The notes: a model not told the origin generated them from the letters alone. Positions 40,848 through 52,182 are shown, counted from the first letter of the stretch. The stretch: 64,000 nucleotides of DNA from Diadema setosum (GCA_033980235.1 CM067077.1:9958102-10022101), one strand, 5' to 3'. Numbers and translations are program-made.

Positions 40848-40890
40848 TGAAATGAATGAAATGAATGAACGAATGAATGAATGAATGAAA
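40848..40890 (+). repeat. (GAAT)n tetranucleotide, possible retroposon tail
   Basis: A-rich sequence followed by AATG units. The layout (A-run then a short tandem unit) resembles a LINE/SINE 3' tail, but no element body is recognised. Confidence 0.7.
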
Positions 40891-41315
40891 GTGAAGTCTC
40901 ATTTTTTTAAAGGTCTTAAATATACATCGTATATACTGCTATATCCCCTCCTGATTGTACAAACTAACTTAATCACACTTGTTAGAGTTAATTATGCACA
41001 CAGACAGACCCACATACACACAAATCAACGCGTAAATGTAGAAAAAGTAAATCAGTGTCAGCATTTTACAGATATATAATCCCTTGAAAATCAAGGAGCT
41101 GCCGTTTGTAAAACTAATAAACAAGATTTTGTGAGATGCTTACAGAATACTAACTTTATTATTATTTAAATGAGTTTATATTGTATAATCACTTCCTCGC
41201 CAGTTACCTTGTTCAAATGGCTCTCGCATCGTGGCATAATTATAGTTGTGTGTCTGACGTTATATATTTTTGATTGTGTTATTTATTTCTTTGTCTTCTC
41301 TTTGCAATCCTGCAG

Positions 41316-41453
41316 GCCAAACGTGTGTCCATACCAGGAGCTCTCTATGGCGGGCCATAGAAGGCCCTGTGTGCGGCCGTACACTCGGATGGTAAAAGTG
41401 TGGAGACCAAACTGCGGCTACACAAATCAGTGGTGCGTCGGATATGAAAGGAG
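41316..41453 (+). CDS. MEGF6-like EMI/EGF protein, exon 2 (N-terminal EMI domain)
   Basis: The acceptor is TTTGCAATCCTGCAG and the donor AG|GTGAGT. The first G completes Met59; residues 60-104 follow, and Arg105 is split across the next intron. The exon carries the first four EMI cysteines: C63 (PNVCPY), C77 (RRPC), C92 (RPNC) and C99 (QWCVGYERR). The spacing and the blocks RRPCV, VWRPNCG and WCVGYERR resemble the EMI domain of vertebrate MEGF6 more than EMILIN or EGFL7, judged from knowledge of the family and not from a search. EMI domains are extracellular interaction or multimerisation modules, usually directly after the signal peptide, as here. Confidence 0.88.
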
Positions 41454-41461
41454 GTGAGTTA

Positions 41462-41496
41462 AAAACAAACAAACAAACAAACAAACAAACAAACAC
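41462..41496 (+). repeat. (AAAC)n microsatellite next to the exon 2 donor
   Basis: Nine or so AAAC units starting 8 bases after the intron 2 donor. Confidence 0.9.
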
Positions 41497-42226
41497 ACCC
41501 CACCCCAAACAAATAAAAAAACATAATATTTTACTCATCCACGCATGAAAAAAAAAGTATAATCAAGATCACGATAACGTCTTATATTATGGATAGCCCA
41601 AATTTGTCAAGATTGGTTTCTCTAATTATAATGGTATGTTGACTCTCTTTAGTTTCCTATACTTGTTATATTCACAATTTGCTATAAGAGGAGAACCAGT
41701 CCCCTGATAGATGGCTCCTTCTGGCTACATCATCATGGTCAGGGTTTATGATCATATAATAAAGAATCGAAGGATGAAATTCAAGAATATTGGTATAGGG
41801 GAGCACGGAATTTAAAGACTTTTTTTTTGGGGGGGGGGGATGGGGCTTGACATAAACTTTCAGGATACATCTTCTCAGTCATTGTATAAACAAAGACACG
41901 TATACTATCTTCACATCTTAAGATGATATGACAGTGTGTGGACAAAAGATAATTGTCTTTTTATATTATACTCGCCATCAGGACTCTGAGTGAGAATCAA
42001 GCGAGAATATAGGATAGCACTTAATAGCAATAATAGCAGTTTATCTTCTTAGTATGTTCTACTTATCAAACGTATAACATACTAGTAATAACGTTGAAAA
42101 TACGACTTGATCAGTAAAGTGTACAGACTCTTATAAAGCCCAGTTTCAAAACTTTAATTCATGTTTCACTCATCTTGAACCTGAGCTGTCAGAAGCGCGC
42201 GCGTGTTCACGCACGTGTGTATACCC

Positions 42227-42260
42227 GGGAAGGGGTGGGGCTGGGCGGGGCTGGGCTGGG
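42227..42260 (+). other. G-quadruplex-prone G-rich run in intron 2
   Basis: Seven G-tracts of three or four (GGGAAGGGGTGGGGCTGGG and onward) separated by one or two bases, on the sense strand of the gene. Short loops and many tracts fit a stable quadruplex in DNA or pre-mRNA. Function is unknown. Confidence 0.6.
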
Positions 42261-43850
42261 CTTCATATCGAAGTGACCGAGTTAGAAGATCCTAGTCTTA
42301 AAATAATTATATAGCATGAAGATACAAGCAGGCACATATACGAAGAGAATTTTTCTGCTCGTTGAGTGACGGTGTGACATTCATCCCCTGTCCATTGAAA
42401 GGATTTGAGATCTATATTCACCAAATCATGATACACCCAAGGAAAAAAAAAACAACAACAACAGCCCACATCCGTTTTTCTTTTCTAAGAAACTTGTATT
42501 GTCACCAGTCATAACAAAGAAAGTGTCTATATATACTTAGTGGTTTTGTTACCGCCCATCATCTCGACACAAAAATTTAGAAACACTAAGTTTAGCCGCC
42601 AGCGGGATATTGATAGTTGAAGCGCTTAGTGGAAATCTTCCCCTAATTACATCAATTTTCCTCGTCCTATGTAAGAGGGCTTTGAAAATAAGAAGTCCTC
42701 CAGAAAAGTCACGATCACCTCTGCGGGGGTCATGGCCTTAAAACCGCAAGTGCCAAAAGACGACCGTTATCCCCTGGTCTAACGTCATATAGAGGAAATT
42801 GAGCTTTCTTCTAACTGCTTGTTTTCCTGAAGTCAATTAACAATCTAAAACATTTAGCAGAAACATATCCTGCGTGTTTTCAGAGTCTGAGCAGTTATTT
42901 TTGTTTGACTTTGATGAATATTTCCCTATCTTCTATGCCGCATATCACGTGGTATTATGCCATTCTAGATAACGAGCATACGTCCTATACAGCCTGTCAG
43001 ATTATCTTTATCCGCCGTATCATTTAATTCAATTAAAAAAATATATTTGAAATCTTAAAGTAAATCGCGTTATAATGCATGGATCGTTGTGTGCGTTACG
43101 TTGTTGTGTTAACATAATGATCGATATTTTTTTGATCCGAAAATCGTAAGAAGCAAAGGGAGGATGTCAATGCCCAACACAATGTACTTTAAGTGTATTA
43201 ATGGTGTACATCTAAATCTTTATACTTAGGCCTTTTTGTAGCTAGAATATGTAAATTGTCTGAGCTGACTTTACGATTAACATACAGCGAGTGGAAAAAT
43301 TATGACGTAATATCTCTTTCTTTCGCACCGATTGTGCATTCGTTCTATATTTTGTGCAGTTCGTGGTTATCATTGTGCATGTCAGCTCCGTGTTGCGACT
43401 CTGTTATTGAAGAGTTTGGTGCATCGAGTGCCGTAACCAATGCCGTAACCCACCCACCTGCTGTACCTCTCTAGGTTCTTGTAGCTCAAAACCGGCCGCC
43501 CGGTGCCGCCCGTTTCTATACTAGACTAGACTGCGTGTTGAGGTACGTGGTACAATAGGTAGGTAAAGCGCAGCTACCTTCCGGTACCGCACCGGTAGGT
43601 ACTCGGGATCGTAGGTACGGTGCGACTAGTGAACCCAGCCGCCGGTAACTGCAGCATGTGTCTCCTTGCTGAGCCAGCAAGCGATGTAACACCGCTCGAA
43701 TGCCCCTAACACTGTAACAGAACGTAAATTGGTAATGTACGTGTCCTAGACTTGCAGTATTTCTTTCCCCTAGTGACAAAAAGCAATAACTATCAGAGTT
43801 AGATATTGAATCACTTAATCGTTATTGTTGCCTTGATGTTTACGTTTCAG

Positions 43851-43960
43851 AACTGCTTACTACACATCGTATCGTATGGTGTACGAACGAACGTATGAAA
43901 CCAAGTACAAGTGCTGCCACGGTTGGTCAAGGCTAAACGGCGAATCTGGCTGTCAATATC
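43851..43960 (+). CDS. MEGF6-like EMI/EGF protein, exon 3 (C-terminal EMI domain)
   Basis: The first base completes Arg105; residues 106-141 follow and one base (C) is left before donor GTAAGT. The exon carries the Tyr-rich block TAYYTSYRMVY and the signature CC pair (C126-C127 in KCCHGW), then C139. With exon 2 this gives the seven cysteines of a complete EMI domain of about 80 residues. Family members continue with EGF-like repeats. I looked for Cys-patterned exons up to 64000 and found none I trust, so the gene model is partial at its 3' end. MEGF6-like is the best name; another EMI/EGF protein is possible. Confidence 0.87.
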
Positions 43961-46900
43961 GTAAGTTTGAGTTTTCCATTGCTCCTTTTTCTTGGTGGAA
44001 GGACGTTCATACACTAATCGATGTGTAACACCTGTTAATTTGAAATATATATTTTCACAATTCCAAGACAAACTGCTGACAGCTACGGAGTCGGAGAGCT
44101 CTACAATACAAATCATATGTACTGTGGATGTAGTCTACAGGCTTGTTGCCTTCACTTTCTGTTTGGTGCTTTACAGCAATATGGGGGTAAGGGATTCTTT
44201 CTTGATGTAGATCAGATTAAACATAGAGCTATGTTTCATCATCCTTGTCCAAGAAGAGTGCCTTGGTTTGATCTTCAGAAGTGATAGTGAAATTGGCACG
44301 ATTTCCTCGATTCGATCGAAACACAATAAGCACAAAGCTTTGAGTCAGCAGGTCAGGCTAGGTTATATGTGCTCCATCTTGCCAACAAGAATGGGTGTCC
44401 TAGGGTGCCGAGAAATGAAGAGTCTAATCTAATTCAGCAACTGACCTGTCCAATCTGAATCAAGACTCACTCTGGCCAAGTAGTTGAGGATTTTTTGACA
44501 CGTCATTTAGGGTGAGGGACGTAGAGAAAATTGATTTGATTGATATAACAAGGAAAACAAACACAGCAAAATAAAAATGGCAAGAAATGAAAGGAATTTG
44601 CAAAATCGGATGAAGGAACATCAATATGATGCGATGAAGGCTGGGAGATTAGGAGGTAGCATCGGAAGAGGGGAGAAATGTTGATTATGGCAGTGATGGT
44701 GATGGGAGCCAAAAGTTGGCATCGTAAAGTGGGAAAAGTTTACGGAGTATTGGCTGGACCCCTCAGAGGAAGTAGAACAAGGTCAGGAAATAAGGTCAAG
44801 GAAGAAGGGGAGGAAGGTACAATGAGATGGGATGGAGAAGACGAATAACGAGAGAACACTGATAGAGAGTGTGGAGTGGAAAGAGCTTGTTTTTATCTTT
44901 TTATTCATCATGAAAACTAGAAAAGAAGACCCACTGATGAAACCTGTTTGAGAAGAAAAATAATGAATTATGAACCACATCATGACATTCTGCTGTATGT
45001 CCCAACTAACTAATCTCATTATGGGTCAACTCAAGTACACACTGGATATATATAAAAAAAATTGCAGACTTGTTTCCGGTGAAGTTGCTGTTTGTCATGG
45101 GGGCCTTGCCAGCTAATTATCATGCCAAACTTGCCTGGACTGCTCCATTCATCACAAAACACAGGGAAGCTATTTCTCTTTATCGAGCCCATGCAATTTG
45201 CATTTTATCAGGGAAACAAATTCATACAGGTGGTCATTGCCTTCCCCAAGGTCCTCTCAAAAGAGGAAAAAAAAAATCAACCAAAAAGACCAACCCCCCC
45301 CCCCAAAAAAAAAACCCAAACAAATAAAAAACAAGCTTTCCCAGAGTCAACATTTTGGAAAGAGGTGAAGTTGTCTCTGCCCAAGTTGGACAAAGGAAAG
45401 AAATGACAAACAACCGAACTAAGAATATGACCTGCTGTGATGTGATCAGAGGGTCTGAAACCATGTTGATTTTAAAATTACTGGGGCTAAATTTCTGGTA
45501 GTGACCTCATGACACGGCAGTCTTTGCGATAATATTTACTTGGACTGAAATAAAAGGATTAAAAACCAACAGGGAGGAACAGAAGAAACGGAAGAGAGGA
45601 TGGGAAGAGTGCCGCAAACACTCGTGCCCAAAATCCAGGCACAGACCCACCACCGTATACATGTGAAGAGGGATCCTTTCCGTTTTGTCCTGTGACCCGA
45701 CCCCGCCTTGTCCATCGAGACGTGCAGGAGATGATGTGATGTGTCTGGGCCTCCGCATTTCTGGAGGAAGTGTCCGCTGCTTCCCCCCGCCATGGATTAT
45801 CCATGCCGGGGAGATTAACGCAGACCCCCCTGTTGCCATGCCCATCGCCATGGCGATACCTATACGCACGTTGATAGCCGCCCAAGTGTTGTAGAGTTCA
45901 GTAATGCTTGATTTCCTATTTGCTGTCACGCACACGCAGGAGTGGAGAAGGGATGCAATAGAGCTGAAATAAAAAGTTTGGGTTTCTTCAATTTTACAGT
46001 TCGTTGAGACTCAATTGCTGTTTATCAAATAGCCCATATATTTTATTTATAAATGCATAGTGAAACATTGTATAAACCTTTGCATGGAAATTTGTTAAGT
46101 ATGACTTCTCGGTGTACTGTATCTGCTGATTATCAATTATAACATTTGATGCTTTCCAAGATCTTCTGATGTAAATATTACAAAACAGTGTAATAAACTG
46201 TTGCAACAATATTGTGAAGGTTGGAAAAGTATGAATAATCAGGCCTGAGCTATGTTGTAAAGCAGTCATTGGTCTTAAAATGTTTATACAAGCATCTTAT
46301 ACTCAATTTGATATGATGAAAAATTTGCATAGAAGTAATAGGGAACTTAGTTATGTCTCTTTCAATGGGAAGTGTCTGCTTTTTGGAGTGGTAACTGCAG
46401 TAAAAGGCTCACTAATTTCTTCATCAGTGGCAGAGCAAGCTTCACTTGCTCTGCCACTGAGATATTCTATCTCAGAGATGCAGGCTACATTGTACCTTGA
46501 TTCCTCCTTTTGGTCAGCTGCTTTTTGTCATTTTTCTCTGTGCAATCCCTCTCTCTTTCTTACCATCAGGTGGTGAAACCTTTCGTAGAGTTTCTATTTT
46601 TCTGAAAATTAGCTTATTGTTCTTTTAAATCTTCCACTCTCTCCCTCTGGCATTTTGTCTGTTGACTGTCTCTTCAAACCCAATTCTCCCCTGCTACCTC
46701 TACAAATGCCACCCTCTTTTTGTGTGATGGAGCATCTATTTTAAGTGTCTGTCATTACCGCTGGTAACTGCTCAGCATAGAATAGCAATACTACTTCAAA
46801 GTGGAGGTCCAGAGAGAGGTTAAGCAAGGTGACATTACCATGTGTTCTCTCCGTAAAAGGGCTGCTCTGAATTCTATTTCGATAAGAACAGATGTTATCA

Positions 46901-48670
46901 ATAGCATTTGACATCCAGGATTGGCCAGTCTGCTGCATGCTAGCATCAAACTTCCGTCCACCCATTGCATTTTGGTGCCATTGTTTCTTCATTCATGCTG
47001 TACTTCTTTGACCCCCTCGTCATGGCCCCATGTGCCGGCTGGATCTGCACCTTTTCAGATGCATCAATACACTGTACTTGTCTCTTTCCAATTTGACAAC
47101 AAAGCAGTGAAGAGGGAAGACAAATGCAACATCACATGCCAGTTCAACAGGTCACTTTATAGAAATCACTTTTTCTTAGCCTTTATACATTGTTGACAGC
47201 TTGCTGGCTGAGTGGAAGTTTCATTCATATTTCATATTAGTTAAAGTAAATCAATATTTTTGTCTCATATTGCCCATCTTCAATGACTTAAATTTGATGA
47301 TCACACTTTTTAAAAGGACTCTTAATTTTGATTGGGATATTATCTCTAATACATTGCAACTCTGTATTTAAATACCAGTTTTTGAGAATAGTGATCGCAG
47401 AGCCATAATATTGTTTATCACTTGAGTAATTCTAATCCTGACATTGTCACAATTTGCAATCAGATACATTCTTTTGACTTGTTGACTTTGTTACCATGGT
47501 AGATGATTTCAAAAGAAGTGGAAATGGAATGTTGTTGTTCGGAACACATCATTGCCAGTGTTCCTCTTTGAGTTTGTAAGTACGATACAGCTACATCCAG
47601 TTTTTGAGAGAGGGTCTTGAGTGCAGAAAGAAGAACATTTCGAAGTCTGTGTTAGTATCTATGATGCACCAAATTAAGAATAAAGTACAAGCCTCAATAT
47701 CTTGGCAATTGTACTATGAAGAACCGATGTGGGGCAAAAAAAAAAATAATAATTTTAGGAACTTGTGAAGAAATTCTCTTGTGTTGGTTACTCCAAGCCC
47801 CATGCTCTTTCCAGGCTGAAATGATTGGTCTTTCATCACATGTTGAAAATATATGACATCCTGCTCGGCTCTTTTTGCTAAGCCCTCCCAAACTAGATCC
47901 AGATGTCTGGGAAAGAGCCTGAAACTAATCCCCATCTTCTCCCACAGCCGGGAGTTCCATTTTTTGCAAAAATAGGCAGTAATTTGGGGGGAAATGATGG
48001 AATATTGCACGGTCTGTTGCCTGTGCAAATATACGTGATAGAAGTGGTATTTTTGTTCCATCAAGAAGAGAAAACAGAAGGAATTAGAACAGATTGCAAC
48101 TGTAGTTACCATGGTGAAAAGTCCTATTATGACGTTGTGTCAATCTGTGAGAAGTATGAATGTGGCATATATTGAGAAGGTGTAGATGGAGAACCACCCC
48201 CTCACTGTGGTATACTAGCATTGAGGTCTGTCAAAACTTGAATGGTGAAACTATACTTTAATAGACTTCTCTCGTTAAAAAGTGTACTGCACAGGAATTT
48301 GCACCGCTATTTGCCTGTTCTCGTCAAAACAATGCAGTAATTTGTAGAATTTTTTTTTTTTCAATTAAAGCACAAACCTGAGCTGAGACATGTAGGGCGA
48401 GTTCAGGGATCTGTCGCCATTCAGCCAAAAATCTGGTCAAAAGTAGTTCTGTGGATGGTGATATATGTATCAGCCAGAGGGTTAGATATCGATGTATCAA
48501 AACACATAGATCTAATTTCTAAACAAGGTTTCACTGTCTCTATGAGGGAATGTGTGGTACCAGTACAAATACTCACACAGTGTAAGTCTACTATCACAAG
48601 GCACATTTTTTAGTACTTGAAAATACTTGAGATTGCACTTGTTCCATCTACACATGCCAAATCTTTGCTG
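43961..48670. other. Putative intron 3 or downstream DNA, no recognised gene
   Basis: It begins with donor GTAAGT after exon 3. No EGF-like exon is recognised. Notable items are a C11-A10 junction (45294-45314) and a perfect 16-bp hairpin (46424-46460). The 142-codon minus frame at 45507-45935 overlaps several other frames and lacks motifs. Confidence 0.5.
46424..46460. other. Perfect 16-bp inverted repeat with 5-base loop
   Basis: The arm TCAGTGGCAGAGCAAG is followed by loop CTTCA and its exact complement. The stem is too short for a normal microRNA precursor, and no element boundary is evident. Confidence 0.85.
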
Positions 48671-48692
48671 TCTTGTCTTGTCTTGTCTTGTC
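48671..48692 (-). repeat. LINE 3' pentanucleotide tail (CAAGA)n
   Basis: Four perfect TCTTG units on the + strand plus TC. It marks the 3' end of the minus-strand LINE. Confidence 0.85.
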
Positions 48693-48759
48693 AGTACTGC
48701 ACCAACCGCCGCTGCTGGGCTATAAACGTGCAGTCCCTCATGCATGCAGTTGCAGCACT

Positions 48760-50508
48760 TTAAAATCTCATTTTGGACAAACGAGATTTAAAGATATCAA
48801 TATTGGTTGCAGATTTTATTTCAGCTGGCAGTGTGTTCCAAATTGGGATTGTCCTTGGATAAAGTGAATGGTGGTAACAATCTTTGTTGGTCTGAATAAT
48901 ATTGTAATTCAAGGGTTGATTTAACCTGGTTGCTGGTCCACTTCTGACATTCCTTTTAAGATGATTTATGTTTGACGGGATTAAACGATGAGTTTCTTTA
49001 TAGATCAGTGAAAGCCTGGCAATTGTGCGTCGTCTTTGAAGAGAGTCCCACTTTAGCTCTTGGGGCATGTCTGTAACACTACTGGTTTTCCTGAAGTCGT
49101 TGGTGACAAACCTAGCAGATCTTCTTTGGACTTTCTCTAAGTTGGTGATGTGGGTGACTTGATGAGGGTCCCAGATAGCACAACAATACTCTAGTTTAGG
49201 GCGTACAAGGGTTTTATAAGCTATTTCTTTGGTAGATTTAGTGCAGTTCCAGAGGTTGCGTCGCAGGAGACCTAAGATCTTGTTTGCGCCAGAGATTGTA
49301 TGATTGATGTGTCTTGACCAGGTAAGGTTATCTGTCAGGTCAATGCCCAGGTAAGGATGATGTTTCACTTCCTGTAGGACGGAGTCATTCATGACATACT
49401 TGTGATGGTGAGGGCTTCTCTTGTGTGTTATTCTCATAATATGACATTTTGAACTATTGAACTTCATCTGCCATTGTGACTGCCAATCACACAGTGCTGA
49501 GATGTCTTGTTGAAGAATATCACAGTCCATTGGAGAGAGAATATGTCTATAGAGAACCAAGTCATCTGCAAACAGTCTAACTTTCGACAGAACACAAGAT
49601 GGAAGATCATTAACGTACATAAGAAACAGTAGTGGACCCAAGACCGTCCCTTGCGGCACTCCTGAGATCACTGGTTGGCTAGACGAGCACTGGCCTTCAA
49701 CCAGTACTTTCTGGGAACGATTTGTTAAAAAGTTTTGAATCCAGTCATTTGTCGATCCGCGAATACCAAGGTGGTCAAGCTTGGCCAACAGGCGATGATG
49801 AGGTACAGTATCGAATGCTTTGCTGAAATCTAATATACAGAGATCAGCTTGCCCCTTTGCGTCGAGAATTTGTGCCAGGTCATCAGTTAATCCTGCCAAC
49901 TGGGTTTCGCAGGATCTCCCTTTTCTAAACCCGTGTTGGCTGTCACTAAGAAGGGAGTGCTTTTCCAGATGACTCATAATGTTGCTATGGAGGATGTGTT
50001 CAAGTTGTTTACATGCAATGCAAGTAAGTGACACAGGGCGGTAGTTGGATGGTGAGGACCGATCGCCCTTCTTGAAGATTGGTGTGACATAAGCGCTCAG
50101 CCATTCCTTGGGAAGCGATCCAGAATTTAAAGACTTTTGGTATATCTTCTGGAGTATTGGGGCAGCACTTGAAGCGCATTCCTTGAGTATACGGGCTGGT
50201 AGGTTATCGGGACCTGTAGCCTTGTGGGCTTGGAGGTTTCTGAGGAGTTTTTCTACCCCTGATACGGTTATGATAACATCAGGCATGTCAGGAACTGTAC
50301 TCTCACCCAGGTCTGGGGTGGAGGAAATGTCTTCATTTGTGAAATTCAAACAAAACTGTTGATTAAGCACTTCCGCCTTTTCCTTGGCATTTGAGACAAT
50401 CTTTCCCATAGATGACAGTGAGCAGACACCAGTGGCTTCTCTGCGTAAAGCTTTAACATAATTCCAAAAAGGTTTTGTGTTCTTGTTTTGAAGACTTGCT
50501 GGAATCAA
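48760..50508 (-). CDS. LINE reverse transcriptase (ORF2 fragment)
   Basis: A 582-residue open frame encoding a non-LTR reverse transcriptase, which copies element RNA into DNA at a nicked target. Motifs in order: KGDRSSPSNYRPVSL (about 147-161), HGFRKGRSCETQL (192-204), motif A with Asp227 in LDFSKAFD, motif B SGVPQGTVLGP (282-292), motif C FADD (313-316; catalytic Asp315 and Asp316), then YLGIDLTDNLTW (386-397). The C-terminal block LEYCCAIWDPH and VQRRSARFVTNDF are usual for the CR1/L2/Jockey group. The frame does not start at ATG: its first codon is TTG, created by a 16-bp tandem duplication that shifts frame and puts a stop just upstream. It is a fragment and probably inactive in cis. Confidence 0.92.
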   Translation of the reverse strand: MIPASLQNKNTKPFWNYVKALRREATGVCSLSSMGKIVSNAKEKAEVLNQQFCLNFTNEDISSTPDLGESTVPDMPDVIITVSGVEKLLRNLQAHKATGPDNLPARILKECASSAAPILQKIYQKSLNSGSLPKEWLSAYVTPIFKKGDRSSPSNYRPVSLTCIACKQLEHILHSNIMSHLEKHSLLSDSQHGFRKGRSCETQLAGLTDDLAQILDAKGQADLCILDFSKAFDTVPHHRLLAKLDHLGIRGSTNDWIQNFLTNRSQKVLVEGQCSSSQPVISGVPQGTVLGPLLFLMYVNDLPSCVLSKVRLFADDLVLYRHILSPMDCDILQQDISALCDWQSQWQMKFNSSKCHIMRITHKRSPHHHKYVMNDSVLQEVKHHPYLGIDLTDNLTWSRHINHTISGANKILGLLRRNLWNCTKSTKEIAYKTLVRPKLEYCCAIWDPHQVTHITNLEKVQRRSARFVTNDFRKTSSVTDMPQELKWDSLQRRRTIARLSLIYKETHRLIPSNINHLKRNVRSGPATRLNQPLNYNIIQTNKDCYHHSLYPRTIPIWNTLPAEIKSATNIDIFKSRLSKMRF

Positions 50509-50522
50509 GACTTGCTGGAATC
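50491..50522. repeat. 16-bp tandem duplication breaking the LINE frame
   Basis: AAGACTTGCTGGAATC occurs twice back to back (50491-50506, 50507-50522). Sixteen is not a multiple of three, so the duplication shifts the LINE frame; the upstream frame continues in another phase. Confidence 0.9.
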
Positions 50523-51191
50523 AAATATGAAGATAGTTTCTTTCTACTTTTGTATTTACACACTCTCACAAAAGACTGATTGTGTCTATTTTCCCCCCAC
50601 AATCTATTTCCCCCCCCCCCCCCATAGCCATGATTCGTTCTTGAATGGGTGATGCGGTGAATCGTAATTAGTTTAGGAAGTGGGGGCCCTGAGAATACTC
50701 TGGTGGTCACGATAATTGCTGATATGGGGAAAGAGATGGCGTGGCGTTTGAGAATGGATATGCTTTCAATTCCACAATGAAGAAAAAAAAAAAGACGGAC
50801 CTACACAGGCAAAAAGAGAAAAATCAAATCTAAAAATGACGGATGACTCGCAGGCAAGCTGAAGGCACCATACTGCCTGTGTCATGATATCGCATTCCAT
50901 ACTTTATTCAAGTTCGAGTACGAGTGTCAATCCCAGGATAGGTTCTCTTTGACTTTTCACTCCCTCTAGCTTACCTGTTGCTTTCTTTCCCTTTGAGGAT
51001 ACCTCCTGCTGCTCAGAGCAAGGCTAAGTTGTAGTCTTCAGTCCAGGTGTTCCTTTTTTACTCTCTCATATCTGTTTTCCCCAACAAAAGCCATCAATCT
51101 ACCCCAGCATAATTCCAACACTGTTCCAAACGGGAACCTGGTGGCCTGTGTACTAAGTCTATGGGGATTTCAGAATTCAGCATGGAATGAG

Positions 51192-51558
51192 TTAAAGGTT
51201 CAGTTTACCTTTGGGAGTAGTGATTTCAAAAATGTTTAAGATATCACATTTGATGCATTTGTGTAGGTCTGTTGTATCATAAAACATCCTACCATATGAA
51301 AGTTTTGCAATAAAACCTGAAATATAAGGAGATATCAGGGTTTTTCTCAATAAACCGTAACTGTATACAGTTTAGTCTGGAAACATTTCTATTATAACTA
51401 TTGTTCACATTTTGTGTATTTTACAACACTTACCATCGATTATACAGATTCAAATTTTTACAGTGGTTGTTTCTATCCCCAAGTCACATGTTAGAACTAT
51501 TTTAAAGAACTAATGCAGGGTTTTTGTTTAATCTGCAAATGGTAAACTATACCTTTAA
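51192..51558 (+). mobile_element. MITE, family A copy 3, TTAA ends
   Basis: A 367-bp copy, TTAAAGGTTCAGTTTACC to GGTAAACTATACCTTTAA, in the same orientation as the copy at 5647-6003. It carries a small insertion near its right end. Non-coding. Confidence 0.85.
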
Positions 51559-52087
51559 CTGATCAAGAGGCATGTCAAAAGTTAACCCTCTGTGTGCTTT
51601 GAGTGGCAAACTGTACAGAAAAACCAAAGTGTCATTGTACACACTGTCCAAAGTCCCTGAAAGAGAGGGGATTAAGTTGAGATTTTACGAGTGTTAACCC
51701 TTATCCTACAAGACTGTGCTGAAAGCCCCATAGACTCTGCAGAGGCCCATTAGCTTCCCATAGATAAATGTGTTAGTCACCTGAATGATACAACTCATGT
51801 TGGTCAACTAGTTAGCTGTTAAGGAATCACAATTTTTCGTTTCATTTGTTTCATTTCAAGTTTGACTTGCAACTAAGTTTAAATAGACTGCAAGATAAGA
51901 TTGCATGTTCTAGACTCGATCCCTAATACTATACTTTCGTTCATCTAGCATATTTATATATAAAGCAAGCTGGGGGGCCCAGTGTGCAATTGTTACCCCA
52001 CTGACAGGAGAGAATTCAGGAAAAGGGTGAGATCTCAGCGGAGACCGCATCCTGGTAGGAACCTCCCTGGATGATGTCAGCCCGTCT

Positions 52088-52182
52088 TTAACCCGTTGAA
52101 GACGAGTCCCGAGTATACTCGGGCAGGTGTCTCTGGGAAATGCGTAAGTTGTAACAAAGTCAGCCCGTCCTCAACGGGTTAA
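52088..52182. mobile_element. 95-bp MITE with 17-bp TIRs
   Basis: TTAACCCGTTGAAGACG (52088-52104) and CGTCCTCAACGGGTTAA (52166-52182) are inverted repeats with one mismatch. Inside is a second perfect palindrome, CCCGAGTATACTCGGG (about 52108-52123). Non-coding. TTAA occurs at both ends, as in the other MITEs of this window. Confidence 0.75.

Larger units (their letters stand above)
3846..41315 (+). other. Intron 1 of the MEGF6-like gene (37.5 kb)
   Basis: The intron runs from GTAAGT at 3846 to TGCAG at 41311-41315 and keeps codon phase. It is filled with mobile elements and simple repeats, annotated separately. I recognise no other exon in either strand, although very short exons could be missed by eye. 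Confidence 0.6.
41454..43850 (+). other. Intron 2 of the MEGF6-like gene
   Basis: This 2,397-bp intron splits the EMI domain, with donor GTGAGT and acceptor TTTACGTTTCAG. It contains an (AAAC)n tract, a T-run joined to a G-run at about 41820-41839, a G-rich run at 42227-42260, and a GGTAC-rich GC segment shortly before exon 3. No other gene is seen. Confidence 0.8.
48671..50560 (-). mobile_element. 5'-truncated CR1/L2/Jockey-group LINE
   Basis: A non-LTR retrotransposon read on the minus strand. It contains the reverse transcriptase, a C-terminal region to a TAA stop, a short 3' UTR of about 88 bp, and a 3' tail of four CAAGA units (48671-48692). The 5' end, including the AP endonuclease, is missing; coding resemblance fades at about 50560, just before a C-run at 50610-50623. 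Microsatellite tails and 5' truncation are typical of CR1/L2 LINEs. I could not identify target-site duplications. Confidence 0.88.

Noticed and set aside
45507..45935. 142-codon minus frame
   Set aside because: Overlaps several other open frames in a GC-richer patch; no domain recognised.
47095..47155. Possible Cys-containing exon (KCNITCQF) as the next exon of the MEGF6-like gene
   Set aside because: Phase would fit, but the donor GTCACT is weak and the cysteine spacing is not EGF-like.
48085..48175. Cys-rich frame (DCNCSYHGE ... CEKYECG) as an EGF exon
   Set aside because: Runs into a stop, no donor site, and spacing does not fit an EGF domain.
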